Positions 38,432-46,279 of a DNA stretch of 64,000 bases are shown in pieces. The DNA is taken from the NCBI GenBank assembly GCA_963810945.1, contig CAWEPI010000008.1, positions 682,001 through 746,000 on the forward strand, in the 5' to 3' direction. Origin of the DNA: JAOUEA01 sp963810945. Lineage in GTDB: Bacteria; Actinomycetota; UBA4738; HRBIN12. The notes under the pieces were generated by a model. It was not told where the DNA came from. It saw only the letters and a list, made by a program, of their open reading frames with translations, and searched no databases. Both the position numbers and the translations under genes were made by a program. Positions within the stretch are counted from its first letter, which is position 1. Each line of letters starts with the position of its first letter.

Positions 38432-38992
38432 TCAGCGCATCGTCCAGGTGGGCTGCTTCTCGGGATCCAGGAACTGGATGAACGGCGAACCGTCCGAGGC
38501 GAGGCCCACCACGGCACGGAGCTCGCCGTCGGGATCCAGGAGCCTCAACACCGGCGAGCCCTGCGCGGCGAGCCCGAGGCGCACCCGCACCTTGCCGTCC
38601 TTGTCGTAGAGCCCGAGCGTCGGCGAGCCCTGCTCCGCGAGGCTGAAGACCTGCTTGAGATCGCCCTCGGCCACCTGCATGCCCATCGTGGGCGAGGCCT
38701 CGGGCGCCAGGCCGAACTTCGCACGGATCCGCCCGTTCTTGTCGCCGAACGCGAGCGATGCGCTGCCGTCGGAGGACAGCCCGAGGGTGGCGCGCACCTT
38801 GCCGTTCTCGTCACCGATCGCGAGCCCCGCGCTGCCGTCGGCCCCGAGCCCGAACCGCGAGCGGACGTGACCGTCCGGGTCCAGCATCGAGAAGAACGGG
38901 GTGTCGTCGCCCGAGAGGCCGATCCGCAGCCGGACCCGGCCGGCCTCGTCGACGACCTCGAATTCCTCGGCTCTGACGACGCGCTTCTTCAT
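38432..38992 (-). CDS. Short-repeat protein (GLxxDGSxxLxxxDxxGxxR repeats)
   Basis: 186 residues almost wholly built of ~22-residue repeats of the form DxxGxxRxxxGLxxDGSxxLxx, about seven copies (for example DENGKVRATLGLSSDGSASL, DKNGRIRAKFGLAPEASPTM). The period and hydrophobic pattern fit a beta-solenoid or beta-hairpin stack. No signal peptide. A promoter and 5' hairpin precede it at 39096-39170. Coupled to the membrane protein downstream. Similar repeat proteins are annotated hypothetical. Confidence 0.75.
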   Translation of the reverse strand: MKKRVVRAEEFEVVDEAGRVRLRIGLSGDDTPFFSMLDPDGHVRSRFGLGADGSAGLAIGDENGKVRATLGLSSDGSASLAFGDKNGRIRAKFGLAPEASPTMGMQVAEGDLKQVFSLAEQGSPTLGLYDKDGKVRVRLGLAAQGSPVLRLLDPDGELRAVVGLASDGSPFIQFLDPEKQPTWTMR

Positions 38993-39095
38993 GCGGCGGC
39001 TCTCCCGGAACCCGCGGCGGGGTGTGCGCGTATCCTCGCCCCTCGACGGGCCCGGCTCAAGTGTCCCGGCCGGATGGGCTGCGCACGCACAAAGC

Positions 39096-39170
39096 GAGAG
39101 ACCGCCGGGACCCGAGGGCTCCAGCGGTCTCTCATCACAAAGAGTACGGCCCCGGGTGGGCAGGGGTCAA
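39096..39170 (-). promoter_or_regulatory. Promoter with 5'-terminal hairpin leader
   Basis: On the minus strand TTGACC (39170-39165) and TACTCT (39146-39141) are separated by 18 bases. The predicted transcript start falls at the foot of a perfect 10-bp inverted repeat, GAGAGACCGC (39096-39105) with GCGGTCTCTC (39124-39133), so the mRNA would begin with a stable stem-loop. It leads into the repeat-protein gene ~100 bases on. The hairpin could also act as terminator for the menC operon upstream. Confidence 0.55.
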
Positions 39171-39211
39171 GCCGAACGGCGGGTCCTGTCACTCTTTCTC
39201 ATCGGCGACCC

Positions 39212-40321
39212 TCAGGCGCGCAACAGCTCGGACCGGCGCGTGCACGCCTCCAACCGCGAGGGCAACGGGGTGACACCGATCCCGGGCCCCTGCGGCACCG
39301 CCATCGTCCCGTCGGGAGCCATCTCGAACGGGGCGGTGAGATCCTCGGGGAAGTACCGGGCCGAGGCGCTCGTGTCGCCGGGGAGCGAGAACCCCGGCAT
39401 GGAGGCCAGGGCGAGATTGAGCGCGCGACCGACCCCCGTCTCCAGCATGCCCCCGCACCAGACCGGCACCCCGGCCGCGCGCGCCACGTCGTGGACGCGG
39501 CGTCCCTCCAGCACGCCGCCCACGCGTCCCTGCTTGATGTTCACGATGCGGCACGCTCCCAACTCGATCGCCGCGGCCGCGTGCGCCGCGGAGCGGATCG
39601 ACTCGTCGAGGCACAGGTCGGTGCGCACCTGAGCCTGGAGCTTGGCGTGATCGAGGAGGTCGTCGTAGCGCAGGGGTTGCTCCACCATCAGGAGGTCGCT
39701 CGCGTCGAGCCGCCGGAACACGTCGACATCCGCCAACGTGTACGCGGCGTTGGCGTCCACGCTGAGGAGGATCTCGGGGTGGGCGGCGCGCACCGCCTCG
39801 ACCCGCTCCACGTCGATACCGGGCTCGATCTTCAACTTGATGCGCCGGTACCCCTCGCCGAGGTAGCCCGCCACCTGCTCGAGGAGTTCGTCGAGGCCGG
39901 CGGTGATGCCCACCGACACCCCGCACGCGACGCGATCACGCACCCCGCCCAGATGGGCCGAGAGGGACGCGCCGCGCGCGCGCAGCTCCGCGTCGAGCAC
40001 CGCGTTGACCAGCGTGCCCTTCGCCATGGGATTGCCGCGCACGAACGCGAAGACCTCGCCGAGTTCCTCGGCGGAGACGTCGCCCGCGCGGAAGAGCGCC
40101 GGCGCGAGGAAGTCCCGCAGGACCAGCCAGGCACCCTCGTTGAACTCCTCGCTGAATCCGGGTTCGATGTCGGCCACGCACTCGCCCCACCCCTCGGCGT
40201 CGTCCGTCTCCACGCGCGCGAGCACGCACACCTTCTCGGTCGACGTCCCGAAGCTGGTGCGGAACGGCCGTACGAGCGGGAGGCCGACGAGGCGTAGCTC
40301 GACCGCGCGCACGCGCGTCAT
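39212..40321 (-). CDS. menC: o-Succinylbenzoate synthase / N-acylamino acid racemase
   Basis: Enolase-superfamily enzyme, 369 residues, of the NAAAR/OSBS subgroup. Catalytic Lys in RRIKLKI, metal ligands in SVDANAAY, VEQPLRYDD and CLDESIRS, second catalytic Lys in VNIKQGRVGG; WCGGMLETGVGRA completes the site. Such proteins either make o-succinylbenzoate for menaquinone or racemise N-succinylamino acids. No other men gene is adjacent; the coupled GNAT gene points to the amino-acid role. ATG overlaps the GNAT stop. Confidence 0.88.
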   Translation of the reverse strand: MTRVRAVELRLVGLPLVRPFRTSFGTSTEKVCVLARVETDDAEGWGECVADIEPGFSEEFNEGAWLVLRDFLAPALFRAGDVSAEELGEVFAFVRGNPMAKGTLVNAVLDAELRARGASLSAHLGGVRDRVACGVSVGITAGLDELLEQVAGYLGEGYRRIKLKIEPGIDVERVEAVRAAHPEILLSVDANAAYTLADVDVFRRLDASDLLMVEQPLRYDDLLDHAKLQAQVRTDLCLDESIRSAAHAAAAIELGACRIVNIKQGRVGGVLEGRRVHDVARAAGVPVWCGGMLETGVGRALNLALASMPGFSLPGDTSASARYFPEDLTAPFEMAPDGTMAVPQGPGIGVTPLPSRLEACTRRSELLRA

Positions 40322-41073
40322 GCGGGCACCTCGCCGGGCGCCGCGAGCACGTACGCGGAGGTGCCGCGGTCGAAGCCGCAGACCATCAATCCCGATCCCA
40401 CCCGATCCTCCAGCGCGTCGGCGACCCGATCGCGCTCGAGACCGGCGGCGACGGGGTCGCGTTCACGTAGGACGGGATAGTCGCGGGGCACCGGCACGAG
40501 GTCACCGTGGGCGGGCGCCGATCGCGGGCCCGGCTCGCGATCGAGCTCCCAGCGCACCACGAGCCGGTCGCTGCGTTCCCCGGCGTTCAACGCGTCGGTC
40601 ATGGCCCCGTAGAGGTTGCGGCGGAATCGATCAGCCAGCGCCCCGAGCTTGCCCAGGTTCAGCCAGGCGTTGCGCGCCTGCATCGGGTCGAACGTCCAGC
40701 GCACCAGATGGACGTCCTGATCCAGGCAGTGCGCGCGTTGCGCGAGCTTCAGCGCGTGTCCCACGCCCGTGTGCCGGCGGTCCGGGAGCGCGGCGAGCAT
40801 GTGGGAGTGCACGTGGAGTCCATCGTCCGGATCGATGCCCGCCCAACCCAGCACGTAGCCGATCATCACGTCGCCGTCGAAGGCGCCGTAGGGGGTGTTC
40901 CCCGACTCGCCGAGCGCCACGATCATCTCGGGAGGCATCAGGTCGTGCGGGCCCCACGTGGCCGACATGACCGCCTGGATGGCGCTCGCATCCTCCCGCG
41001 ACGTGGCCGGCCGGAGCTCGACGCCCGCGGCCGCGGCGGCCGCGCGCGCCGTCTGCCACGGGGACCGTTCCAT
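40318..41073 (-). CDS. GNAT acyltransferase coupled to menC
   Basis: 251 residues. N-terminal GNAT fold with MPPEMIVALGESGNTPYGAF, HSHMLAALPDRRHTGVGHALKLAQR as the CoA-binding loop, VRWTFDPMQARNAWLNLGKLGA and LYGAMTDALNAGERSDRLVVRWELD. This is the GNAT subgroup that sits next to NSAR/OSBS genes in Firmicutes and Deinococcus, where such proteins N-succinylate D-amino acids. Overlaps menC by 4 bases. Confidence 0.82.
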   Translation of the reverse strand: MERSPWQTARAAAAAAGVELRPATSREDASAIQAVMSATWGPHDLMPPEMIVALGESGNTPYGAFDGDVMIGYVLGWAGIDPDDGLHVHSHMLAALPDRRHTGVGHALKLAQRAHCLDQDVHLVRWTFDPMQARNAWLNLGKLGALADRFRRNLYGAMTDALNAGERSDRLVVRWELDREPGPRSAPAHGDLVPVPRDYPVLRERDPVAAGLERDRVADALEDRVGSGLMVCGFDRGTSAYVLAAPGEVPA

Positions 41074-41100
41074 GGCGCCGGAGTCTATCCGGGGACGACC

Positions 41101-41127
41101 AAGGCCCGCGGCTGTGCCGCGGGCCTT
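41101..41127 (-). terminator. Perfect 11-bp terminator hairpin
   Basis: AAGGCCCGCGG (41101-41111) pairs fully with CCGCGGGCCTT (41117-41127) around a 5-base loop. It lies 29 bases past the stop of the 61-residue membrane protein gene and just upstream of the GNAT start, so it most likely ends the former transcript. Confidence 0.75.
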
Positions 41128-41155
41128 CGCCTCGGACCTGGTGGAGCCGCCGGAA

Positions 41156-41341
41156 CTAGCCGCCGGCCGGCGGCGGGAGCTCCTGCCACTCGACGTCGTC
41201 GAGGTCGTCGCCCTTGCGCCGCTTCACGATGGCCACGACGGCACCGACGATGGCCGCGATGAAGGCGAGCTTCATGAGCTTCCTGAAGAACCCGCCCTTC
41301 TTCTTGGTCTCGGTGTCTTCGATGACGATCTCCTCTGCCAT
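41156..41341 (-). CDS. Small single-pass membrane protein
   Basis: 61 residues: acidic start (AEEIVIEDTETKKKG), a Lys-flanked hydrophobic helix (FFRKLMKLAFIAAIVGAVVAIV), and a charged tail RRKGDDLDDVEWQELPPPAGG. AAGGAGGG precedes the ATG. The helix-RRKGDDLDxxEWxELPPP layout looks like a conserved short actinobacterial protein; function unknown. Confidence 0.65.
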   Translation of the reverse strand: MAEEIVIEDTETKKKGGFFRKLMKLAFIAAIVGAVVAIVKRRKGDDLDDVEWQELPPPAGG

Positions 41342-41493
41342 GGAGGTGCCCTCCTTCCGGGAACCGACCCGGCGTCTCACCGCGGTCGTTTCCTCTACAG
41401 GGCATCGTAGCCCGTCTGCGTCAACTGCACGTACGAGACCCAGCCTACGGGTTGCCGCCGATACCGTCGAGCGTGACTCGAGCGGGCGATCGC

Positions 41494-43239
41494 CTACCGG
41501 GCGCGTGAGATGCGGAAGATCGTGACGCCGCCCACGCGCTGTGGTCGCACCCCGAGCAGCGTCGTCAATCGGGGGATCACCCACGCCGGCTCATCCCCCA
41601 CCACGACGGTCGCCACGCCGTAGTCGGCGACGAACGACGGCGCCGCCTCGATGTTGCCCTCGTCCAGCCGGCCGTTGGCGAGCGCCAGGTATCGGACGTC
41701 GGCGACATCGCTCGGCGTTATCCCCAGGTACGCACCGGCGAGCTTGAACGCGGTGTTCGCCTCCGCCTGCCACAACATCTGCTGCCCCCGGTCGACGTCC
41801 ACGATCCACACGGTCGAGCCCTGCGAGAGGTAGCTCCGGTAGAGGCCGGTGGAGAAGAACGGCGGGATGCGCACGTCCGAGACCCAGACGTCCGCGGTGA
41901 TGTTGGGGATCAGCAGGAGCATCGTGAGCCCCGCGGCACACCATCGCCAGATCGATCGCGGCGCGGCCGCCAGCCAGATCGCGACGCAGACGGACGCGAC
42001 GAGGAACGCGTACATCATCATCCGGCCGGGCACCGCTCGACGGATCACGGGGATCGCCTGCACGAGCCACCAGGGCATGGGCACCCGGACCGGGCCGATC
42101 CATAGCCATGGCCCGATCGCGAGGACGAGCGCCACCGCGAACGAGAGCAGGAGCACCTTCGTCCGCGGACGGCCGTGCTGCGTGATCCACAGGTGGACCA
42201 GGATCGCGACCAACGTGATGGGGACGTACCACCCGAACCGCTCGAACGTGAGGAAGCGCTCGATCTCGGTTCCGGCGGACGGCCAACGGCCGAACGGCGC
42301 GGTCGGTCCGGGCACCACGAACCGGAGGAGATCGCTCGCGTAGCTCAGGGTGCTCCTCGCACTTCCGGGATCCGTGAACAGGGATCGATACGGCTGGGGA
42401 AAGGCGAACGCGACGTAGAGGAACGGGCTCACGACCACGGCCGAGAGCCCGTAGGCCGCTGCGGTCCATCCCGCGGTCGAGAGGACGCGATGCCGCCGCG
42501 CGGGCGGCAGGATCGCGAGCGCGAGCCCTCCCACCACCGCGCCGAACAGCGCGGCCGTGGCGTACACCTCCGTGAAGATCCCGAACTGGAGGCTCAGGAC
42601 GGTCGTCATGAGCACCACGAACGGGACCGGCCGTAAGGATCCCTCGTACCGACGGACGATCAGGTACCCGCAGACCGGGATCAGGAAGGCCCAGCTCAGG
42701 TCGATGTGGCCCGCTGCGAACTGGGCCATCACGTACGAGGAGAACCCGAAGACGAACCCCCCGGCGACGGAGGGCGCGAAGACGCCGGTCACGCGCCGGC
42801 AGAGCAGGTAGGCCGTCCAGGCCGACAGAGGCGGCGCGAGCAGCGCCGCGATGTTGAAGGTCTCCACGGGCCCGAGCGAGGTCGTGAGCGGGGCCAGCAG
42901 CACCCCTGGCACCGGCGCGATCGTGGTCCACGTCAGGTTGATGCCGAGCGGCGACCAGACCTGGCTCGTGTACAGCGGGTCGGCCCCGTGCGTCAGGGCC
43001 CACGGCCACCAGTGCAGCGCCCAGACGAAGAACGACCCGTCCCAGGGAACGGCGGCTAGCTTCCGATCCGCGAGATGCGGCAGGATCATCGGCCCGAACA
43101 GCGCGAGCGTCACCGCGAGGTAGGCGACGAACGCACCGAAGTGCTGCCGCCGCACCTTCGAGACGTCCGGTTGCGTGCCGTCCCGCGCGCCGGTGTCCGC
43201 GGCCTCCCGGGCCATCACCCCCCCGGGTCCCGCGCCCAT
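41494..43239 (-). CDS. Large polytopic membrane protein, GT-C glycosyltransferase-like
   Basis: 581 residues with about 11 membrane helices and a C-terminal soluble domain. The first large loop PWDGSFFVWALHWWPWAL...DPLYTSQVWSPLGINLTW, then LTTSLGPVETFN and the SSYVMAQF...LSWAFLIPVCGYLIVRR segment, resemble a family of uncharacterised GT-C-like membrane proteins that use lipid-linked sugars. ATG 43239 is chosen because GGAGGTGGG lies just upstream; ATG 43215 is an alternative. Divergent from crp. Substrate unknown. Confidence 0.65.
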   Translation of the reverse strand: MGAGPGGVMAREAADTGARDGTQPDVSKVRRQHFGAFVAYLAVTLALFGPMILPHLADRKLAAVPWDGSFFVWALHWWPWALTHGADPLYTSQVWSPLGINLTWTTIAPVPGVLLAPLTTSLGPVETFNIAALLAPPLSAWTAYLLCRRVTGVFAPSVAGGFVFGFSSYVMAQFAAGHIDLSWAFLIPVCGYLIVRRYEGSLRPVPFVVLMTTVLSLQFGIFTEVYATAALFGAVVGGLALAILPPARRHRVLSTAGWTAAAYGLSAVVVSPFLYVAFAFPQPYRSLFTDPGSARSTLSYASDLLRFVVPGPTAPFGRWPSAGTEIERFLTFERFGWYVPITLVAILVHLWITQHGRPRTKVLLLSFAVALVLAIGPWLWIGPVRVPMPWWLVQAIPVIRRAVPGRMMMYAFLVASVCVAIWLAAAPRSIWRWCAAGLTMLLLIPNITADVWVSDVRIPPFFSTGLYRSYLSQGSTVWIVDVDRGQQMLWQAEANTAFKLAGAYLGITPSDVADVRYLALANGRLDEGNIEAAPSFVADYGVATVVVGDEPAWVIPRLTTLLGVRPQRVGGVTIFRISRAR

Positions 43240-43323
43240 CCCACCTCCGGTCCGTCGATCCGGCGCGCCGCTCAGCGACGGCGCCTTGCCATCCTGGCGC
43301 ACCCGCGAGCGTAACGTGCGGCG

Positions 43324-43373
43324 GTCAGACACCGTACACGTCTGACATCCCGCTGCGATCCACGACCTAGACT
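43324..43373. promoter_or_regulatory. Crp-gene operator palindrome and leaderless -10
   Basis: GTCAGAC (43324-43330) and GTCTGAC (43340-43346) form a perfect 7-bp inverted repeat around 9 bases, lying between the divergent membrane-protein gene and the Crp/Fnr gene. TAGACT (43368-43373) ends 6 bases before the GTG of the regulator, fitting a leaderless mRNA. The palindrome is not the classic TGTGA-N6-TCACA CRP site, but its 23-bp size suits a Crp-family dimer and suggests autoregulation. Confidence 0.5.
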
Positions 43374-43379
43374 CCTCGC

Positions 43380-44072
43380 GTGGATCAGGGTCACGTCCCA
43401 TCGCTCCTCGCGCAGACCCGATTGTTCGCCGGGCTCGACCGAGCCGCTCTCACCACCCTTGCCGCCGAGGGCCACCAGCGCGCTTACAAGCGCCACGCAC
43501 CGATCTTCTACGAGGGCGACCCCGGGGACACGTTCTTCGTGATCATGCACGGGGCCGTGAAGGTCTACGTCACCTCCCCCCAGGGAGCGGAGATGATGCT
43601 CACGACCGTCCGGCCGCCCGGCACCCTCGGTGAGGTGTCGCTCTTCGACGAGGGGCCGCGGTCGGCGTCGGCCGAGGCTATGGAGCCCGTGCGCGCACTC
43701 ACGTTCGCCCGCAGCACCGTGCTCGGGCTGGCGGAGCGCGATCCACGGATCTCCGAGGCGCTGCTCCGGGCGGCCGGTGCGCTCCTCCGGCGCCTCACCG
43801 CGCAGACGGCGGACCTCGTGTTCCTCGACCTCGAGGGACGCATCGCGAAGTTGATCGCGGACTCGGCGGAGGCTCGCGGGCGACCTCATGCCGATGCGCT
43901 CGTGCTCGATCTCGACTTCACGCAGGGCGAGCTCGCCACGATGGTGGGAGGGTCACGCCAGAGCGTGAACCAGATCCTGCGTGCGCTCGAAGGGCGCGGC
44001 TTCCTCGCGATGGACCGGCACTCGATCACGGTCAAGGATCTCGCCGCGCTCCGCCGACGCGCCTCGATGTGA
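43380..44072 (+). CDS. Crp/Fnr family transcriptional regulator
   Basis: 230 residues: N-terminal cyclic-nucleotide-binding-type barrel (FYEGDPGDTFFVIMHGAVKVY, PPGTLGEVSLFDEGPRSASAEA) and C-terminal Crp-type helix-turn-helix (FTQGELATMVGGSRQSVNQILRALEGRGF). The phosphate-cassette residues GEVSLFDEGPRSA are near those that bind cAMP, so a nucleotide effector is plausible. No Fnr-type Cys cluster. GTG 43380. Confidence 0.9.
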   Translation: MDQGHVPSLLAQTRLFAGLDRAALTTLAAEGHQRAYKRHAPIFYEGDPGDTFFVIMHGAVKVYVTSPQGAEMMLTTVRPPGTLGEVSLFDEGPRSASAEAMEPVRALTFARSTVLGLAERDPRISEALLRAAGALLRRLTAQTADLVFLDLEGRIAKLIADSAEARGRPHADALVLDLDFTQGELATMVGGSRQSVNQILRALEGRGFLAMDRHSITVKDLAALRRRASM

Positions 44073-44177
44073 CCCCTGTCGGGAACACGACACCTCCCGG
44101 GTCTCCCACGCGACAGATCCGCCTCCTGTTCGGACCGACGATAGGCGCATCGTCGAGGAGGGAAGGAGTGGGATGGG

Positions 44178-44426
44178 ATGGCTACCTACACGGGAGATGC
44201 GCAGGCCAAGCCCGGAACGGGCACGATGCTCTGGCTCGCGGTGGTCGCGTTCGTCGTAGCCGCGGTCCTCGTGATCACGCTCATCGCGGTGCAGGGAGGA
44301 ACGCCGGTTCCGAGTCACCCTGTCACCGGTCAGACGCAAGGTCAGGTCAGCGGGCCGGCGGGCGAGGGCGGGCCGATGCAGCAGATCCCCCTGGGGAAGG
44401 GGATCTGCCACCAGTGCGCGCCGTAA
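44178..44426 (+). CDS. Small membrane-anchored protein with C-terminal Cys pair
   Basis: 82 residues: short N-terminus, one membrane helix (TMLWLAVVAFVVAAVLVITLIAV), then an extracytoplasmic Pro/Gly-rich tail ending GKGICHQCAP, a CxxC motif at the very end. GGAAGGAGTGGG lies upstream of ATG 44178. No family recognised; the terminal CHQC could bind metal or form a disulfide. Ends at a clear terminator. Confidence 0.6.
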   Translation: MATYTGDAQAKPGTGTMLWLAVVAFVVAAVLVITLIAVQGGTPVPSHPVTGQTQGQVSGPAGEGGPMQQIPLGKGICHQCAP

Positions 44427-44441
44427 CGACTCCCCCACGTT

Positions 44442-44467
44442 CGAGGGCCGGCACCCGCCGGCCCTCG
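44442..44467 (+). terminator. Perfect 11-bp terminator hairpin
   Basis: CGAGGGCCGGC (44442-44452) pairs with GCCGGCCCTCG (44457-44467) around an ACCC loop, 16 bases after the stop of the 82-residue protein. It is the last core-like feature before the island boundary. Confidence 0.75.
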
Positions 44468-44479
44468 TCGTGTCTCACG

Positions 44480-44646
44480 GTGGGCCTTGATGGACTTGAA
44501 CCATCGAGCTCTTCCTTATCAGAGATGGTTCGCACAACCCTTCTACCTGCGTCTTTGCTGGTGGGGGCCACCCTGAGTCGTCACGCGCGTACCGTCGGGT
44601 TCCGTGTGATTCGGTCGGCTCCTTGACCAGGCGTTGACCAGGATCG
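44480..44646 (-). repeat. Direct repeat A: element end plus 3' half of tRNA-Ile(GAT), att-like
   Basis: On the minus strand this ends with the tRNA-Ile 3' half: anticodon loop CTGATAA, then GGAAGAG, T arm GATGG-TTCAAGT-CCATC and an acceptor end AGGCCCA. The 5' half of the tRNA is absent, so it is not a functional gene. The other ~110 bases match repeat B at 48336-48501 (about 80 percent by eye) and contain TTGACCAG twice in tandem, like arm-type integrase sites. I read it as an attachment-site scar marking the left edge of integrated DNA. Confidence 0.7.
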
Positions 44647-44718
44647 ACTCACGGCCACGTCCGCGCTGCGACGGCCCCGAACGGGAGCCCTGGCTGTCGC
44701 GTGATCAAACGATCGATC

Positions 44719-45831
44719 TCAAGGCGGCGGTCCAAGTCCGACCGTGGTTGGCGCGTCACGGATCCAGGCGACGAGCGGTGCGGTTACGGCTCGGGCATCG
44801 TCGCTCACGCCCCTGAGGGTGTTGGAGGCATAGGAGCGCTGGAACTCCAGGCCGACGTAGACCAGGCCGACGTGCGTCGATGAGATGCCGCCGACATGCT
44901 TCGGTGCCGCATGCTCGTCCAGAGCCCCGAGCTCGCGAAGGTAGTGAAGACTGGGTCGGTATCCGGTAGCGAGGATGATCGCGTCGACCGGTTCGCGTTC
45001 GCCTTCGCTCCATACCACCTGCCCTCCGTCGAGCGCGGTGAACATCGGACGGCGATCGACGCGACCCTCCGCTAGGGTCTGCTCGAACCCGACGCTGTCG
45101 GTCACCACGCTGCCGCCGGTGATCTTGCTCAACCAGATCGCCGGCAGGGTGTCGAACCCGCTCTCGCGGAGCCAGTAGTGCACATCCTTGCCGCCCAGCC
45201 GTTGCGGGATGAACCGCAGGGGATGGCGGGTCGCGATCGTGACCGTCGCGAGCGGCGCGAGTTCGTTGGCGACCTGCGCGGCCGAGTCACCTGCACCGAC
45301 GACGATCACCCGCTGGCCGGCGTACGGCGTGGGGTTGCGGTAGACGGCGACGTGCGAGAGCTCCCCCGTGAACGTGTCCTCGCCCGGGAAGCTGGGGCGA
45401 TAGGGGTTCGAGAACGACCCGCTCGCGGCAACGATGCCCGATGCGGGTAATTCACGTCCGTCCTCTGTAAGGACGAGGAAGGCCCTGCCGTCCTGCCGGA
45501 TCGTCTCGACGCGGGTGTTGGTCTGGATCTCGACGTCGAGCCGGCCGGCGTACCGCTCGAGGTAGTCGGCCACCTCATCACGGCCCGGGTAGTGATCCGG
45601 CGCACCCGGGAAGGGCATCCCCGGCATCGAGCTGTATCCCGCCGGTGAGAAGACGCGCAGGCTGTCGTAATAGCGCGGCCACGATCCAGTTGGACGGTCG
45701 CTGGCCTCGAGGATCACCGCCGGCACCCGCAGCTCGCGTAGCGCTCGGGCGGCCGCCAGGCCCGACTGGCCGCCACCGACGACGACCACGGGTGGACGCG
45801 AGCCGGGCATCCGGTTCGAGCCCTCGCTCAC
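44719..45831 (-). CDS. arsO: FAD-dependent monooxygenase, ArsO-like
   Basis: 370 residues, flavin monooxygenase/thioredoxin-reductase-like fold: FAD site VVVGGGQSGLAAARAL, NADP site VIVVGAGDSAAQVANELA, and the ATGYRPS block near the end. PGMPFPGAPDHYPGRDEV and SGSFSNPYRPSFPG match the ArsO-type enzymes found in arsenic operons. It lies 28 bases after arsR on the same strand, so ArsR-regulated. Arsenite oxidation or methylarsenical oxidation is the suspected role; substrate not proven for the family in general. Confidence 0.78.
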   Translation of the reverse strand: MSEGSNRMPGSRPPVVVVGGGQSGLAAARALRELRVPAVILEASDRPTGSWPRYYDSLRVFSPAGYSSMPGMPFPGAPDHYPGRDEVADYLERYAGRLDVEIQTNTRVETIRQDGRAFLVLTEDGRELPASGIVAASGSFSNPYRPSFPGEDTFTGELSHVAVYRNPTPYAGQRVIVVGAGDSAAQVANELAPLATVTIATRHPLRFIPQRLGGKDVHYWLRESGFDTLPAIWLSKITGGSVVTDSVGFEQTLAEGRVDRRPMFTALDGGQVVWSEGEREPVDAIILATGYRPSLHYLRELGALDEHAAPKHVGGISSTHVGLVYVGLEFQRSYASNTLRGVSDDARAVTAPLVAWIRDAPTTVGLGPPP

Positions 45832-45859
45832 CGAACCATCCCCATGGTCTACAGAGCGC

Positions 45860-46213
45860 CTACGTGAACGCCGGCGTCAGCGCCGCCTGCAACGCCGCCA
45901 GCGGCTCGGGGTTGATCCGGTAGTAGACCCAGCGGCCGCGCTTGTCCCGATCCAGGATCCCCGCTTCCGTCAGCACCTTGAGGTGGTGGGACACCGTGGG
46001 TTGCGACAAGCCCAAGGGGGCCGTGAGGTCGCACACGCAGCCCTCGCGGCTCGGGCTCGCCGCGATCAGGCTGAGCAACCGGAGGCGGGTGGGATCGGCG
46101 ACAACGCGGAGCGCCGCGGCGAGTCCCTCCGCCTCCCGGTCGCCCAGGGGGGTCTCGGCGAACGCGGGGCAGCACGTCGCGTCGATCTGCTGGATGAGCT
46201 TCACGGGAGACAT
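45860..46213 (-). CDS. arsR: ArsR/SmtB family arsenic-responsive repressor
   Basis: 117-residue winged-helix repressor. DPTRLRLLSLIAASP leads to the metal site EGCVCDLTAPLGLSQPTVSHHLKVL, where the CVCDL Cys pair is the As(III)-binding motif of classic ArsR; an N-terminal CC pair (DATCCPAF) may supply a third ligand. WVYYRI closes the wing. The start may be ATG 46213 or, given a -10 box at 46217-46212, the leaderless GTG 46204. Its promoter overlaps the operator and faces the micro-ORF. Confidence 0.9.
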   Translation of the reverse strand: MSPVKLIQQIDATCCPAFAETPLGDREAEGLAAALRVVADPTRLRLLSLIAASPSREGCVCDLTAPLGLSQPTVSHHLKVLTEAGILDRDKRGRWVYYRINPEPLAALQAALTPAFT

Positions 46214-46243
46214 ATTGACAGGCGTCTATCTGTTGGTCAATAT
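46212..46243. promoter_or_regulatory. Palindromic ars operator forming two overlapping divergent promoters
   Basis: ATATTGAC (46212-46219) and GTCAATAT (46236-46243) are a perfect 8-bp inverted repeat. On the plus strand they give TTGACA (46215-46220), a 17-base spacer and CAATAT (46238-46243). On the minus strand the same arms give TTGACC, 17 bases and CAATAT. So each arm is the -35 of one promoter and the -10 of the other. An ArsR dimer bound here would silence arsR-arsO leftwards and the Cys-rich micro-ORF (and perhaps arsC) rightwards together. Confidence 0.72.
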
Positions 46244-46279
46244 ATCGACCGCCATCGATGAGAGAGGAGGCGAAGTCTG

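Noticed and set aside
44480..44560. Possible tRNA-Ile gene
   Set aside because: Only the 3' half (anticodon loop to acceptor end) is present; the D arm and the 5' acceptor strand are missing, so it is an att scar rather than a tRNA. The same holds for 48336-48410.
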